DNA of 64,000 nucleotides from Nectonema munidae (lineage: Eukaryota; Nematomorpha; Nectonematoida; Nectonematidae): assembly GCA_030549495.1 (NCBI GenBank), contig JAUIRK010000043.1, forward strand, positions 496,001 to 560,000, read 5' to 3'. The notes beneath the pieces were generated by a model. That model had not been told where the DNA came from and did no database searches. It saw only the letters and a program-made list of their open reading frames with translations. This document shows positions 48,226-58,866 of the stretch, in pieces. The position numbers were made by a program, and so were the translations under genes. How positions within the stretch are numbered: position 1 is the first letter of the stretch; every line of letters begins with the position of its first letter.

Positions 48226-49924
48226 AAACATAATGGCCACACTACAACACCACAGGCACTACACAACATTATTGTTACCGATTTAAATAACAAAAAACCT
48301 TTCCATCTTACAATTACCTCAACACTATACTTAGCATTAGCTTTAGACGCAATTAATATTAACTCTCTTATTAACAAAATTATAAATAATACCACTATAT
48401 CAACCCACAACACGTTAAGTTTTTAGTAAACCGCATACAGGAAAGATACACATACACCGAATATCATAATAATAAGTCTCACATAAGACACCGTTATTCA
48501 GGTTTACCACAAGGCACTCTCTCCCATATTATTCAATATTTACATGTCCGACATACCAAAACCACTTAATCAATAAGTCAATTTAAAAACATATGCTGAC
48601 GACATCACCATAACATCAACAAACCCAAGCATTAAAATAGCTGAAGTAAGCATGCAAAATTACTTAAACATAATACACGAGTGGCACAAGGAGAATGGTT
48701 TAGTATTCAACACTACCAAATGACAATCAGCTCTATTTACACAAGCAAACGTTGAACATAACATAAAACTAAACCTTACAGCAGATAAAGATCTAATACA
48801 CACAAATAAAAACCCAAAAATTCTTGGCATCACTTTTGACCCTAAGCTTACATACAACAAACACACAAGAAAAAGCAAATAAATCAATTAATATTATTCA
48901 AGCACTAACCGAAACAAAATGGGGCAAATACAAAGAAGTTCTCATCAATACATTTAAAAGTATAACAAGACCAATATTAGAATACGGATCTACAATATGG
49001 GGTCCAATACTATCTTGTTCTAACATGACAAAATTACAAACATTACAAAACAGAGCACTGCTTCTCAGGCACTACTTTAGATACCAACACACAACATCTG
49101 CACATAGAAACTTCTATACTACTTCTAGAACACATACACTTACACGTATCAAACATAAGAGCAAAGGCCACGAATAAACCACACCCACTCAATGACTTTT
49201 ACCAAGTCAAAAAACAACAAAGAAACATGGAAAAGACAATATTTGAAAACAATGATCTCATTCGCTAAAACATATGTGAAAACAGAGAAGATAGCTAAAA
49301 ACAAACAAACATTAATAAAGTAATTCATACACAAGCAGTTACGAACCATCTCTTTCCATCTTACACACATAATAAATTCAAAATAAAATAATAAATATCG
49401 GTCCTCCAAAAATTGGTCCAATAGAACAAAAACTACTCATTAAAACTAGACACACACTTGCACAACTTAGAGCTAATAAATCACGGTTTTTCGTGAGCAT
49501 CTTCATAAAATCGATCCCAAAATACACACGAATTTGCGCTGTCCACTTTGTAATCAGTACACACATTATAATTATTAAGCCATAAGTAGAAGCCCACATA
49601 CAAAATCAGCAGGACCTAATGGATGGCTTTTATTTAGGTTGGTTGAAAATACACTTACTCCTCGTTGCGCGTGCCGGTTTTTTACCCTGGTTTTCTTCCT
49701 CTGAAGAATTCAAAGGTTTTTACGGTTAGGTAGTGCTCTAGCGACCCGATTCTACGTGGTTAGTAATCAAGCTATCACTAGACAATAAGTTTGTTTCCCA
49801 AATTGGGAGCGTTCGCGTTAGGATAGTATCGTTCACTCAGATGTATTTATATATTGTAACATAAATTCTTGTAAAATAATATATATAACACGGTATAGCT
49901 ATTCTTTTGTAACAAGGGCCGGTA

Positions 49925-50011
49925 GGCGTTTAGTGGGATGGAAAGTCCAGGTAAACTTGGACTCAGCATTCCGGGCGAGCCACGATATCCGAAAGGATGG
50001 GTGCGAACGCC
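49925..50011 (+). ncRNA. Predicted structured RNA element at LINE 3' end
   Basis: Three nested or adjacent stems can be read by eye. GGCGTT (49925-49930) pairs with AACGCC (50006-50011) and closes a junction. GGGATG/CATTCC (49935-49940 with 49967-49972) continues into AGTCCA/TGGACT (49944-49949 with 49958-49963). CAC/GTG encloses ATCC-GAAA-GGAT (49981-50003), a GNRA tetraloop hairpin. GC content is far above the surroundings. It is probably a recognition signal for the LINE reverse transcriptase. Confidence 0.55.
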
Positions 50012-50017
50012 ACAAAC

Positions 50018-50046
50018 AACTTAATTAATTAATTAATTAATTAATC
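50018..50046. repeat. (TTAA)n tail of the LINE
   Basis: About seven tetranucleotide units immediately after the structured 3' end. Confidence 0.8.
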
Positions 50047-50162
50047 CTCGTTGCTGCTACGAAAGTGTAACAAAATTCTATACTTTTTCCTGAGAGTATT
50101 TACTCATAGTAGTATTACTCCCTAAGCTCATTATAGGACATTTAATATTTTCTTCTCTGTAA

Positions 50163-50227
50163 TGAACTGATTGATTACACTGATACAATGAGATAGTGTA
50201 ATCAAAAAGGGACTAACAACAACAACA
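50163..50227 (+). mobile_element. Retroposon 3' end with (AAC)n tail, copy 2
   Basis: Partner of 34438-34502. It lies just after the LINE tail, 390 bases before the exon at 50617. Confidence 0.6.
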
Positions 50228-50616
50228 TCCCAGACTAGTGAAAGGTTTATTTAATATCATATTTTGAAGATTAAGGATCTTTATATTCTAGTGTTTGTGT
50301 CTTTCTTTAATTACTTGAGATTGAACTGCTCTCTTCCTTTATTTGAGATTCTTCATATTAATAGTGATTAGCATTGTTATAATGCTAGTACTTCTAAGTT
50401 TTTACATGTAAACCGTAAAATATCAGGCTCAAGTAAGCAAAAATCTCTAATAAAGTTTCATCTTTTTTAACAAGCGTATAGATCTTTATAAAGTATGTGA
50501 GCATTTTAGTTATTCAAAATATAAAAATCGTGTTAAATTACTCTTCTTCAAAGAATCTGTGAACTCTGATTTCCCGTGCATCATAATACGTTTATGTACT
50601 TGCTTGCTTATTTTAG

Positions 50617-50674
50617 ATTTCAGATCGAAAAAACGTGCGTTGGAGACAGCGTCATGTACAACAAATGTGATTAC
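50617..50674 (+). CDS. ADAMTS-like gene, second half of the TSP1 repeat
   Basis: 58 bases between TTTTAG and GTAAGC: one base, then 19 codons. Joined after KLD it gives PFQIEKTCVGDSVMYNKCDY, matching the TSP1 end 'P-x-x-x-G-x-x-C-x-G-x-x-x-x-x-x-x-C'. An in-frame CAG seven bases downstream could serve as another acceptor, but only the upstream site keeps phase with the previous exon. Confidence 0.88.
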
Positions 50675-50968
50675 GTAAGCTTATGTCATTATATTTCCTT
50701 TGCATAACATGTCAAAAAAATTAGGAGAGGCTAAAGCTAAAAAAATATGTGCAGAAATCTCTATATCATATTTTTAGAATACTTTTGATATTTTTTCCAT
50801 CGTTATTACGTGTAAGAGTGTGAGATCGACTAAGATTTGTGTAAATTGACAAAATGTTTGTAACTTTATCTGAATATTTTCTAAAACCTATTATAATCAA
50901 CTTTTATTTATTACTTGAACGAACAAGCTATAAAAAGCACATAAAAAAATCATTACTAAATATATCAG

Positions 50969-51170
50969 TGGTTCTCAGCATTTTTATTCCCAGGGGCCTC
51001 TTTGATCATTTGTGCCTACCCGATGATGAATCCACCACTAGGTAGTAAAGGAAGTAAAGAGAAGTGAGTGGTGTAGCATGTCTTAAAAGATGAAAAATCT
51101 TTTTTTGCAGACCTGCTAAACCAGTCACTACTTCTCCTTAATCCATTTACTCCCTAGTACCTGTTTGATG
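50969..51170 (+). mobile_element. hAT-like terminus (MITE or fragment)
   Basis: CAGTGGTTCTCAGCATTTTT followed by CCCAGGGGCC is a typical hAT left end. The right end is not clear; CCTAG near 51160 is the last candidate. Confidence 0.45.
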
Positions 51171-51711
51171 AAGATTTATTATTAATAAATAATAAATAAC
51201 AAAATTTATTACTAAATAATTTTATTATTTAAAATTTTTACTGACTAATAAATTGTTTACTCTATTCCTGTTTATTTTATGAAAGAATTATGTGCTAAAA
51301 ATTAAAAAGAGCATAATTATTAAGGGCATACCTAAACAATAAATCAATTGATGAAAAATATATAACAAAAAGAAAATGAATTTTGTTTCCCATCTGAGGA
51401 GCATACGTTATATCATTCTATTTTAGAAAAATGATTAATCATGCTAATCGTTTTAGGGTCGTACTAAAAATTAAAATGCCTTGTGTTTGAAGCGTAGCTT
51501 TATAATGAAAGTCGTGCTCGGTTCCATTCCGGTTCGTGACCTAGCCAGTTATAAAAGATTATTCTTCCCTTGAATGTAAAATGGACAATTAAAAAACGCA
51601 TAAAGTCCTGGTCATGCAAGATTTCTCTTCTTATACACGAATATCGAATATAAAAGGATATGGGTTCGCAAATATTTCTAACACAAGAATAAAAATATCT
51701 TACTTTTTTAG

Positions 51712-51829
51712 ACTTGTAAAAACGTAATTACCAAGAAAGAATACATTTCTCAAAGATGTCCAGCTGGAAAGATACTGGGAAGGCGAGTTTTTACGGGCAA
51801 AGGCTACCAATATCCATTTATCCCCTATA
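51712..51829 (+). CDS. ADAMTS-like gene, cysteine-rich domain exon 1
   Basis: Acceptor TTTTTTAG, donor GTAAGA; 39 codons plus one base. It reads TCKNVITKKEYISQRCPAGK, then GRRVFTGKGYQYPFIPY. This corresponds to 'C-x-x-x-x-x-x-F-R-x-x-Q-C ... W-x-P-[FY]' after the TSP1 repeat in ADAMTS proteins. The conserved W is F here. The last base plus AT of the next exon makes Asn. Confidence 0.86.
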
Positions 51830-52364
51830 GTAAGATCTATCATTTATCTCTATAATAAAATTGGCTAACGCCGCCAATTGTTTCAGTTTCATTTTTGAGC
51901 ATGTTCTCTTTATTTTGATATATTCATAAAATTGTTGTTTCCAAACCCTTCTATGAGTTGCTTAATATGCCAAGAGAAAGTTTTGGTTGTGCAAAGAAGG
52001 ATTGGGTAATTATTTAAAAAGGAAAATATACAAAATTAAAGTGAAGTTCATGTTTAAAAATTTGGGATTTCATTTAACTAAGGAATGTACGCAATTAAGA
52101 TTTAGAAAAGTAAAATTATTAAAAAATTTGATAATTTTCAAAAATCTCAGCAACTTTTTAAGCTTTTCAATTAACTTAATTTAAATATCAAAATATCAAA
52201 CACACTTTAATAACAAAAAGCGAAAATTCTATAGAAAGATAGTAGAAATCGTATATATAATTGAATCATGCTGAAAGAAGTTTCTTTCTTGTAGCAATCT
52301 TTGATAACTTAATGTGACATTGGATTTTTAATATAATATTCCATCCCTTTGTTTATAAACCCTT

Positions 52365-52437
52365 TTTCATAGTTCGATACAAGCGGCGCAATTGTGCCTT
52401 TTCGATGAAAACACCCCACGGTACCTTTACCTTTATA
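52365..52437 (+). mobile_element. SINE 3' fragment, copy 3
   Basis: Contains CATAGTTCGATACAAGCGGC then GCAATTGTGCCTTTTCGATG and CCCCACGGTACCTTTACCTT, matching the tail of copies 1 and 2; the tRNA-like head is absent. It lies in the last intron. Confidence 0.75.
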
Positions 52438-52655
52438 ATGCGTCAGATATATATAGATATATTAATCAAATAAGCAATTGTATGTTGTTTTAAAAACTAA
52501 TATTCATTTAGTATGTATCAATCAGGACTAAATATCATTTCTTTCACTCTACAAATTAAAGAAACTTTGCCTACAATTATAGCATATGTTAGTTTAATTA
52601 AAGAGGTTAATTTCTACTTCAATATACGTATTTTAAATTTAAGATTTTCATTTAG

Positions 52656-52816
52656 ATACAAAGATTTCATGCAAGATATTCTGCGAATATCACATCATTG
52701 ATCAGCCTAGCATCACTGGTTCATTGTCTTTCCGCAATTTGTACTTCCCATCTGGCACGAAGTGTAATCACTATCCAAATATGTACTGCATCAAAGGTGA
52801 ATGCCTTCAAATATGA
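52656..52816 (+). CDS. ADAMTS-like gene, cysteine-rich domain exon 2, probably C-terminal
   Basis: Acceptor ATTTAG; two bases then 52 codons and a TGA at 52814-52816. It reads TKISCKIFCEYHI, then YFPSGTKCNHYPNMYCIKGE and CLQI. This is the end of the ADAMTS cysteine-rich domain ('D-G-T-x-C ... x-C-x-x-G-x-C'). If the stop is used, the protein ends without a spacer. An alternative is a donor inside the exon (AAAG|GTGAAT near 52796) leading to spacer exons, but I could not find spacer-like sequence downstream. Confidence 0.8.
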
Positions 52817-52867
52817 ATTGCTCATTCCCTTTTCTTTTGCTAAAAGCATTTCTAACTATGTTTACGA

Positions 52868-52873
52868 AATAAA
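52868..52873 (+). terminator. Possible polyadenylation signal
   Basis: AATAAA lies 52 bases after the proposed stop at 52816, with another at 53112-53117. The hexamer is frequent by chance in DNA this AT-rich, so position is the only real support. Confidence 0.35.
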
Positions 52874-53329
52874 TTTATTTAATTTTTTAGACAAATTCAT
52901 CAAACTTCGCAAAAATATTTATGCAAATGACAAAAATAAATTTAGGAGACGAAAATATCACGAGCTTTTCTATTTTACCCAAACCTTAGCAGGGTGGATC
53001 TTTTTTAGCGACACTAAGGACAGTTAATAGGAGTTTTACTCCCATCATCAAAACTTCAATGTTGTATGTTTTTTCAAAGTTTTCAGACAAAATCTATAAT
53101 CTTTAGAACCGAATAAATATTATCCTGTATAAAAATCTGCGTGCTCGTTATATGGAATAAGAAACAATATTAATTGTGTATTTTATAGATGGCGTTAAAC
53201 ACCAATAAATTCTTTCAATAGAAACAAGTCAAATAGTCAAAAAACCATTATTTTTGAAATTAAAATTGAGTAAAGTTTTAATTCATTAGACAATTAGCAA
53301 TTAATTTCAGTGTTTATATGTATATATTT

Positions 53330-54110
53330 ACATGTGATGTAATGCACCATGAACTTCCCACATAAACTCATTTTTTGTTCTCCTTTTCTAGGCTTGCAAT
53401 TAGTAGGAGAACAATATCTTCTTAAAGTAGATGTTGTAGCAGTTTCACTAGTACTGGTAAAACCGTAAAAAGGTAACAAGTTTCGAGTAGATAAACGAGT
53501 AAATGAATTTTGGCTTCCATTATTTTTGACTTTTCGGCTAAAAGTAAAGCTCGATTACTTATAAAACATTTTCTTCCTCCTTTTATAACTAGAGGAGACG
53601 TAGTTGAATCATTTGCCTTCATAATCATCACCCAGCTTATATTAGCAGCAATGTCGGTAAAGTTTGTGAAAATAGAAACTGGCCATCGTCTCGATGCTTT
53701 ATAACAACTTCAATTTCTAAACATCCTGTTGAAAACATCAACTCCTGACTTATATTTATTATAGTCTAGGATTGCTTTAGGCTTTTTTTTATCCTATCAA
53801 TTCTTGAAAGATGTTGACTAGACAACACATAAAGAGACTTAAAAAAATTTTGGAATGTTTCGGTGGAATGTAAATTGTCAACGATGAAATTTGTGTAAAC
53901 AAAAATTTACTCTCATATTCACTCAATCCTAAACCTTTCAAATGTGCCGGCGATATATGCATGGAATTTCTATTGCTTCTAACCGTACCAGTTTTACTTT
54001 TAGCTCGCTCACACAATTCATGAGACATTGATAACTTATCTCATAAATAAAGCTGCTCATCAATAGTTACATTGTTAGTTGATGACAATATTCTTGACAA
54101 TTAAAAAAAT
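53330..54110 (-). mobile_element. Decayed piggyBac-like DNA transposon
   Basis: Minus-strand pieces in family order: STNNVTIDEQLY (family 'T-x-D-E-x-L'), KTGTVRSNRNSMHIS (family 'G-T-x-R-x-N-R-x-x-[LM]-P'), EYESKFLFTQISSLTIYIPP then KHSK (family 'x-x-x-S-Y-x-P-K-K-x-K'), and a C-terminal cysteine patch RRYCSPTNCKPRKGEQKMSL then CGKF. Several stops and frame changes. The spacing is shorter than an intact element, so parts are deleted. Termini were not found. Confidence 0.55.
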
Positions 54111-55450
54111 AATTTGAATGCATCTTACGGGTGCTAATATATCAGAAATATTCCTTTCTCCCTTTGAATCAAATCTTATAAAAGTGCGGATGAGAATGAA
54201 TACATCTCTACTTCAAAAAACGAGTTTCATATTTTTCGGAAAATGGATGATTGACCTTTTCGCAGAATACCACCGTTCCTTGTGGTCTTGATTTTTATTG
54301 TTATAGTTGCAAAAAACAGGTTTTTTCCACATAATATGTATTAGTTAAAAGATGTCATAGGTGCTTAAAAACAGGGTAATTTTAGAAGTAAAATATTAAT
54401 AATTTTTAGATTTTATGACCTATAATTCTGTTATCCAATAACATAATCGTAATTTCTCCAAAAATTTAATAGTCTATGAAGATTATAGACGCAGTTAATT
54501 CGTGTGTTTTGTGTAAAGATTTAAATTCTAACAGAAATGACTATCTTCATTTTCTTTCTTCTAAAAGTACATAAAAAAATAATAAAATACACTATATTTT
54601 TTCTATAGGTTTGATATATTCAATTTTGAGTAAAACAAGTTAGAATATTTTGCCTGCCATAAAAAGCTTTACTCCGTCCTTCTATAGTCCCTTATATAAA
54701 TAAATATGTAATGGATGTTGCTAGGCGCCTTATACTACATGCAGTCCTTCAATAGTCCTATTCTGTTCTCTGACTATACCACCCAAATTAAATCCAATGT
54801 ACTAAAAAGTTGTGCAACGATCTGTGATTTATTGCTTCAAAAAAGATTTTGACCGTAAAAAGAAGTTTCTCCTTTTCAAAAAAAAATTTTCACTTATCAG
54901 CTAATATCACAATTATCATTACACTAAGATAAAATTTTAAACATTTTGAATAAGTTAGCGTCAAATGTAGGTCCTTCTTCAAAGAAATCCGAAACTTCGC
55001 TCAGACTGTTGAAACATTTTTTCATGTCTTATTATTGTTAACACTTGTCGTAATTGCAAGAGCAAAAACTGCAAAGCAGAAAATTATAAGCTTGGTAAAA
55101 TATAATATAAATATTTTTTCAATCAACTATTCGCTAATACAACCAGTCAAAAAACACTTTAAGCATTATACCTTCTACATATATCTGGCGTAAGTGTGTT
55201 GTCGGCATAACGAAACATTCATGTTAGAGTAATAAAAGAAACTCTCAAATCACAAAAAATACACACAAAAAGTATAGGCCATAGGGGTTAACACTAGAAT
55301 AAGGGCATTAAATAAGGGCTCGATTAAATGGGTCAATCTGTCAATTGACGCATTTTATCAAAGTATGATTTATTTAATACAAATGATGTACCATTGCTGA
55401 AATTTAATTACTTTTGATCAATTGATAAGAAGTATATATACAATTTATCA

Positions 55451-55560
55451 CAGTGTTTCTCAGACTTATTTTAGCTGTGGCACCCATTTAATAAATACAA
55501 AATTGTCATGGCCCTCTTATTTAAATGTGGATTGAAATAATTCTTTTTTCAACCTCCAAC
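55451..55560 (+). mobile_element. hAT-like left terminus
   Basis: CAGTGTTTCTCAGACTTATT followed by GCTGTGGCACCC is a hAT-type end. No paired right end was found. Confidence 0.4.
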
Positions 55561-55659
55561 TTTTTCAAATCGTATAAGTACTTTGTAAAAAAGTTCTCTG
55601 TTGGATTGTTTTAATGAGAAGCTTGTGTAGTTTTAGTACTTTATTAATATTCGGGTTTA

Positions 55660-56213
55660 AAGATATTAGTGAAAGGCGTAAATCTCCTCTTTTTCTATTG
55701 CGAGGCGATTTCGAGTTTTTAACAGCCGTTGGATCACTCTTCTAAAGCCTGATTCAAATAAATAAGATTTAGGAAAAGCAAGTTAAAACATTTTCATGTT
55801 TTTCCATATTAAAGGATGTTTTTAAACGATTTCTTCATCCTTCCACAACTTTTGATACACGTCTCAATGCTCATAAGAGCCAGACTTTGGAGGCGGGCTT
55901 GCCCCATAGTGCTCTTTAGGTAGGACTTAATAAGTTGGTGAATGACCTTTCACAGGATGGAATAGAAGTTCCAATTGTCAGCATGATCCTCAGAGCCACT
56001 TGTAGATTCGGAGAGAGTCCTGAGTGCGAGGGCAGGAAACCAAGTAGCGTTTGCTAGTTTTTCCTTCCGAGGTTTCAAAAACATTTGAATGTCCTCAATT
56101 TCCACCTCAAGCTCTGCTGCGTTAACATCAGTGGCAATGAAATGGTCGCCCCTAGGAGTGGCGCCCCGGGGCAATTGCCCCCCACTATCCTCGCCTTTGA
56201 TACGGCCCTGAAC
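55660..56213 (-). mobile_element. hAT element remnant, ZMYM-like, internally deleted
   Basis: On the minus strand the end at 56213 reads CAGGGCCGTATCAAAGGCGA then, further in, GGGGCAATTGCCCCGGGGC, a terminus of a widespread animal hAT family. Coding remnants on the minus strand are VEIEDIQMFLKPRKEKLANA then WFPALALRTLSE and, further along, STMGQARLQSLALMSIE, the end of the hAT dimerisation region ('R-S-T-M-x-Q-E-R-L-x-x-L-A-L-x-S-I-E'). The catalytic core is absent between the terminus and these parts. Confidence 0.65.
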
Positions 56214-56219
56214 AAAACG

Positions 56220-58317
56220 ATACCCCTAATCCTAAATTAAACCCACTCATCATACCAGAAAAAATACACCCGAAACTCATTATACAACAAAAAATACACA
56301 CAAAACGGCTATCTAAAGAAAGGGCTCAAGCAAACGACTTCTCTTGGCTTACGTTACGGCTCTATACAAAAATGCATATATTCTAATCGAACATGATCAT
56401 AAAGTTTTGTTTGGTGTTTTTAATCTTGCGAAAGTCAAATATTCTTTAGTAAGATCATTATTGCATATTAATATTTTGTTTTATATTTTTTATTTTTTCT
56501 ATATTATTCGTTTAAAGTGGTGTTTTGCAAACATTTTTTCTGCACGCCTCATGATCCCTTATTAGATATAAAAAACATCGCGTTTAAATCTAAATAATGT
56601 AACTCGATTTTTTTTTCTTTCTTGAAGTTTAAAATTGAGATTTTGACAACTTCGAAAATTAGAAGTTGTAAATGTCATTTTTTGGTATTTAAAAATAACA
56701 ATTTATAAAAGAATTTGATAAGTTTTAAATTTGTCAAAAGTTCAGGTACATAAATTAAACTTACATATATTTGAATAAACTTTTTTTTAGCTCTTGAATC
56801 ATTGTATGCTATACCCGATAATAACACATCACAGTAAGAAATAGATGAACGCAAGCTGCAAACTATTGCATGATGAAGTGGTTTTAGCGATGAGACGATT
56901 TCTTGATAGCAATTCTATCAATTGGAACGACTTTTTCCCAAATTTAATGATTTCAGATTTTTTGGATTAAGGGAAAGAAGTTTTTTTTATACATTTATAT
57001 CATTACTATCGTTAATTGAATTACATAAAAATTTCCCATGCTCCTTATGGAAAATTATGGATTCTATTCGCTTTCACAGATATGTAACTTTTAATTTGCA
57101 AAATTTGTGTAGCTTGGGAAAAATACTTAAAGATACATTTTTCAAACTAAAATTTTGCAAGCCTAAAGGAAATTAGATTTAAATAAAAAATATATAATCA
57201 CGCAATAGAAATAATATGGAGAAGAAAGCAAAATCTGTATATTTCATATAGGATGAATTGTAGTAAAATGATTACAAAATAGCGCTGCCAATAAGATCTC
57301 TGCAAGCTTTAATTTTACAATTATTTTTTCTTTATTCGCATCTTGACATAAAAAAGTTTCATTTGTTAGGAATCATTTTACTTCTATTTATGTGGCAAAG
57401 ATTTGGCTTTGACTAAAATGGTATACATAGTACATAAAAATTTTGAGATTTTAGTTCTTTGAACTTTACTAGTTTTATTTGAAAGCTCTATTTCTTACGG
57501 CTGTATATATCTTAAATGCTCTGAGAAAAACTTATCTTGCGTAAGAAAAGTGTTTTCAAATTCGAAAATAAACTAATATTAAAAATAGTATTAAATTTTT
57601 CAAATCATAATATTTCACTTGATAAAATGTTAAATAATATTATCTTTTTTATGTTACTTATATCCAGAAATTTTACAGCATATATTGTGTCCGTAAGATC
57701 TTAAATTATTTGTGTGCTCTTACTATTACAGATGATGAAAAGCACTATAGATATACTGGTCTTGAATCACTTCTCTATCGTGATAGGTTTATGTAACCAG
57801 TTATTCAAGATTATTTTTCCCTTGCATCCAATACCAACGATGCAATAAAAAAGGCCAAAAAAGAGTAAAATTAATATATAAAAGTAAAAAATTTGAAGAA
57901 ATATAAAGAAATCAAGCAGAATTTTATTAAAATTTGAGAGTTAGAAAAGCTTTAACATTAAAGACCGCTTATGTTATTTGTTTCTCAAATACATACAAAA
58001 TTTCTTCGTGTTGCTAAAGTGTAATAGAAAGATGTTAGTCGTGATTTAAAATAAATTATTCTAAAATTTACTTCTTTATGTATTCTTGCGTTAAAGGTGA
58101 AAAACGCACAATGTGTGTCTCGATGTAATTAAGGTCGCCTACGTTTGGGGTCATCAAGTATTCGCTTCCTCTTACATCATGTTCAGCTCCAAGTCTAAAA
58201 TCATAACTTTAAATTTACATAAGGAATTATCGATATCAAAGGTGTTTCATTAATAGCTTGTCCTGTGCGAATTGTACCAACTCTAACCAAAGAAACGAAC
58301 CCTAAGCTTAAATACAC
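56220..58317. other. AT-rich sequence, nothing firm
   Basis: No family likeness. A short open segment near 57732-57785 between CAG and GTTTAT is possible but unsupported. Confidence 0.4.
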
Positions 58318-58866
58318 CCAGGCCTGTAGCTAGGACTTTTCAATTGGGAGGGCTGGAAAAAATTTTTGGGGGGGGGGGGGGGGGTAAATATTTTCACAAA
58401 ATTTTTTTTGGTACTTATGGGTTATCTCTCCCCCCAGAAAAGATAAACATAGGAAAGATAGCACAAGTGATTTATGCGATTGAGATAGAGGCACACTTGT
58501 CAAGAGTGCTTCAAATATCGAGTGCTGCATAATAGCCGCTTACCAATATCCAATATGGCATGCAAAAACTTAAAATATGAAAAAAGACTCTACGATATTG
58601 TATAGAGGAATATAATATTAGCTTCAAAACAGATGTGTGTCAGCATAAAATATAGTGTTAGTTGACTGCTGAAAACCGATGTCTAATGTTGTGGTTTCGT
58701 TTATCGAAATGAAATGGTGAATTAGAACACATCCAAAAAAAAATTTTGTGGGGTTGCAGTTGAAAAAATAAAATATATTAGGTTGGGGGGGTCTCTGAAT
58801 CTGAGTTGGGGGGGGGGGAGGGGGGGGGGCTTAGTCCTCTCCTGCCCTCGCTGGATACAGGCCTGG
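58318..58866. mobile_element. hAT-like MITE with poly-G tracts, about 550 bases
   Basis: Left end CCAGGCCTGTAGCTAGGAC and right end, inverted, CCAGGCCTGTATCCAGCGAG. Just inside each end is a long G run (about 20 G near 58364 and a GGGGGGGGAGGGGGGGGG run near 58808). No gene. No convincing target duplication. Confidence 0.7.

Larger units (their letters stand above)
48226..50047 (+). mobile_element. LINE (non-LTR retrotransposon), 5' truncated, with structured 3' end
   Basis: Plus-strand remnants from palm to C-terminus: GHTTTPQALHNIIVTDLNNK then KPFHLTI, LINKIINNTTISTH, YSGLPQGTLS and SPILFNIYMSDIPKPL (motif B), LKTYADDITITSTNPSIKIA (motif C), NPKILGITFDPKLTYNKHT, WGKYKEVLINTFKSITRPIL then EYGSTIWGP, and KLQTLQNRAL. 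Several stops and frame changes. The 3' end at 49925-50011 folds well on paper and is followed by a (TTAA)n tail. The clade is probably Jockey/R1-like, from the 'NPKILGxTxDPKLTYNKH' signature. Confidence 0.8.
2293..52816 (+). other. ADAMTS-like secreted metalloprotease gene (whole recognised span)
   Basis: A multi-exon host gene. Its product should be a secreted zinc endopeptidase that cuts extracellular matrix or other secreted proteins, made as a zymogen and activated by a furin-type protease. Domain order read from the exons is prodomain, RKKR cleavage site, reprolysin (M12B) catalytic domain with HEMGHNFGLDHD and a Met-turn (YIMAG), disintegrin-like domain, one thrombospondin type 1 repeat, and a cysteine-rich domain. 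Order and cysteine spacing are those of ADAMTS proteins, not of membrane ADAMs. The reading phase is continuous across eleven introns from 10126 to 52816. The first exon (signal peptide) and at least one linker exon between 3848 and 10126 are not identified. A spacer domain and extra C-terminal TSP1 repeats, usual in ADAMTS, were not seen. Nothing in the recognised exons is broken. Confidence 0.93.

Noticed and set aside
49925-50011. HDV-like or hammerhead ribozyme
   Set aside because: The stems look ordered but I could not place the conserved cores (CUGAUGA/GAAA of hammerhead, or the P1-P1.1-C75 layout of HDV); kept only as a structured LINE end.
57732-57785. Segment DEKHYRYTGLESLLYRD between CAG and GTTTAT
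   Set aside because: Too short, weak donor, no family likeness.
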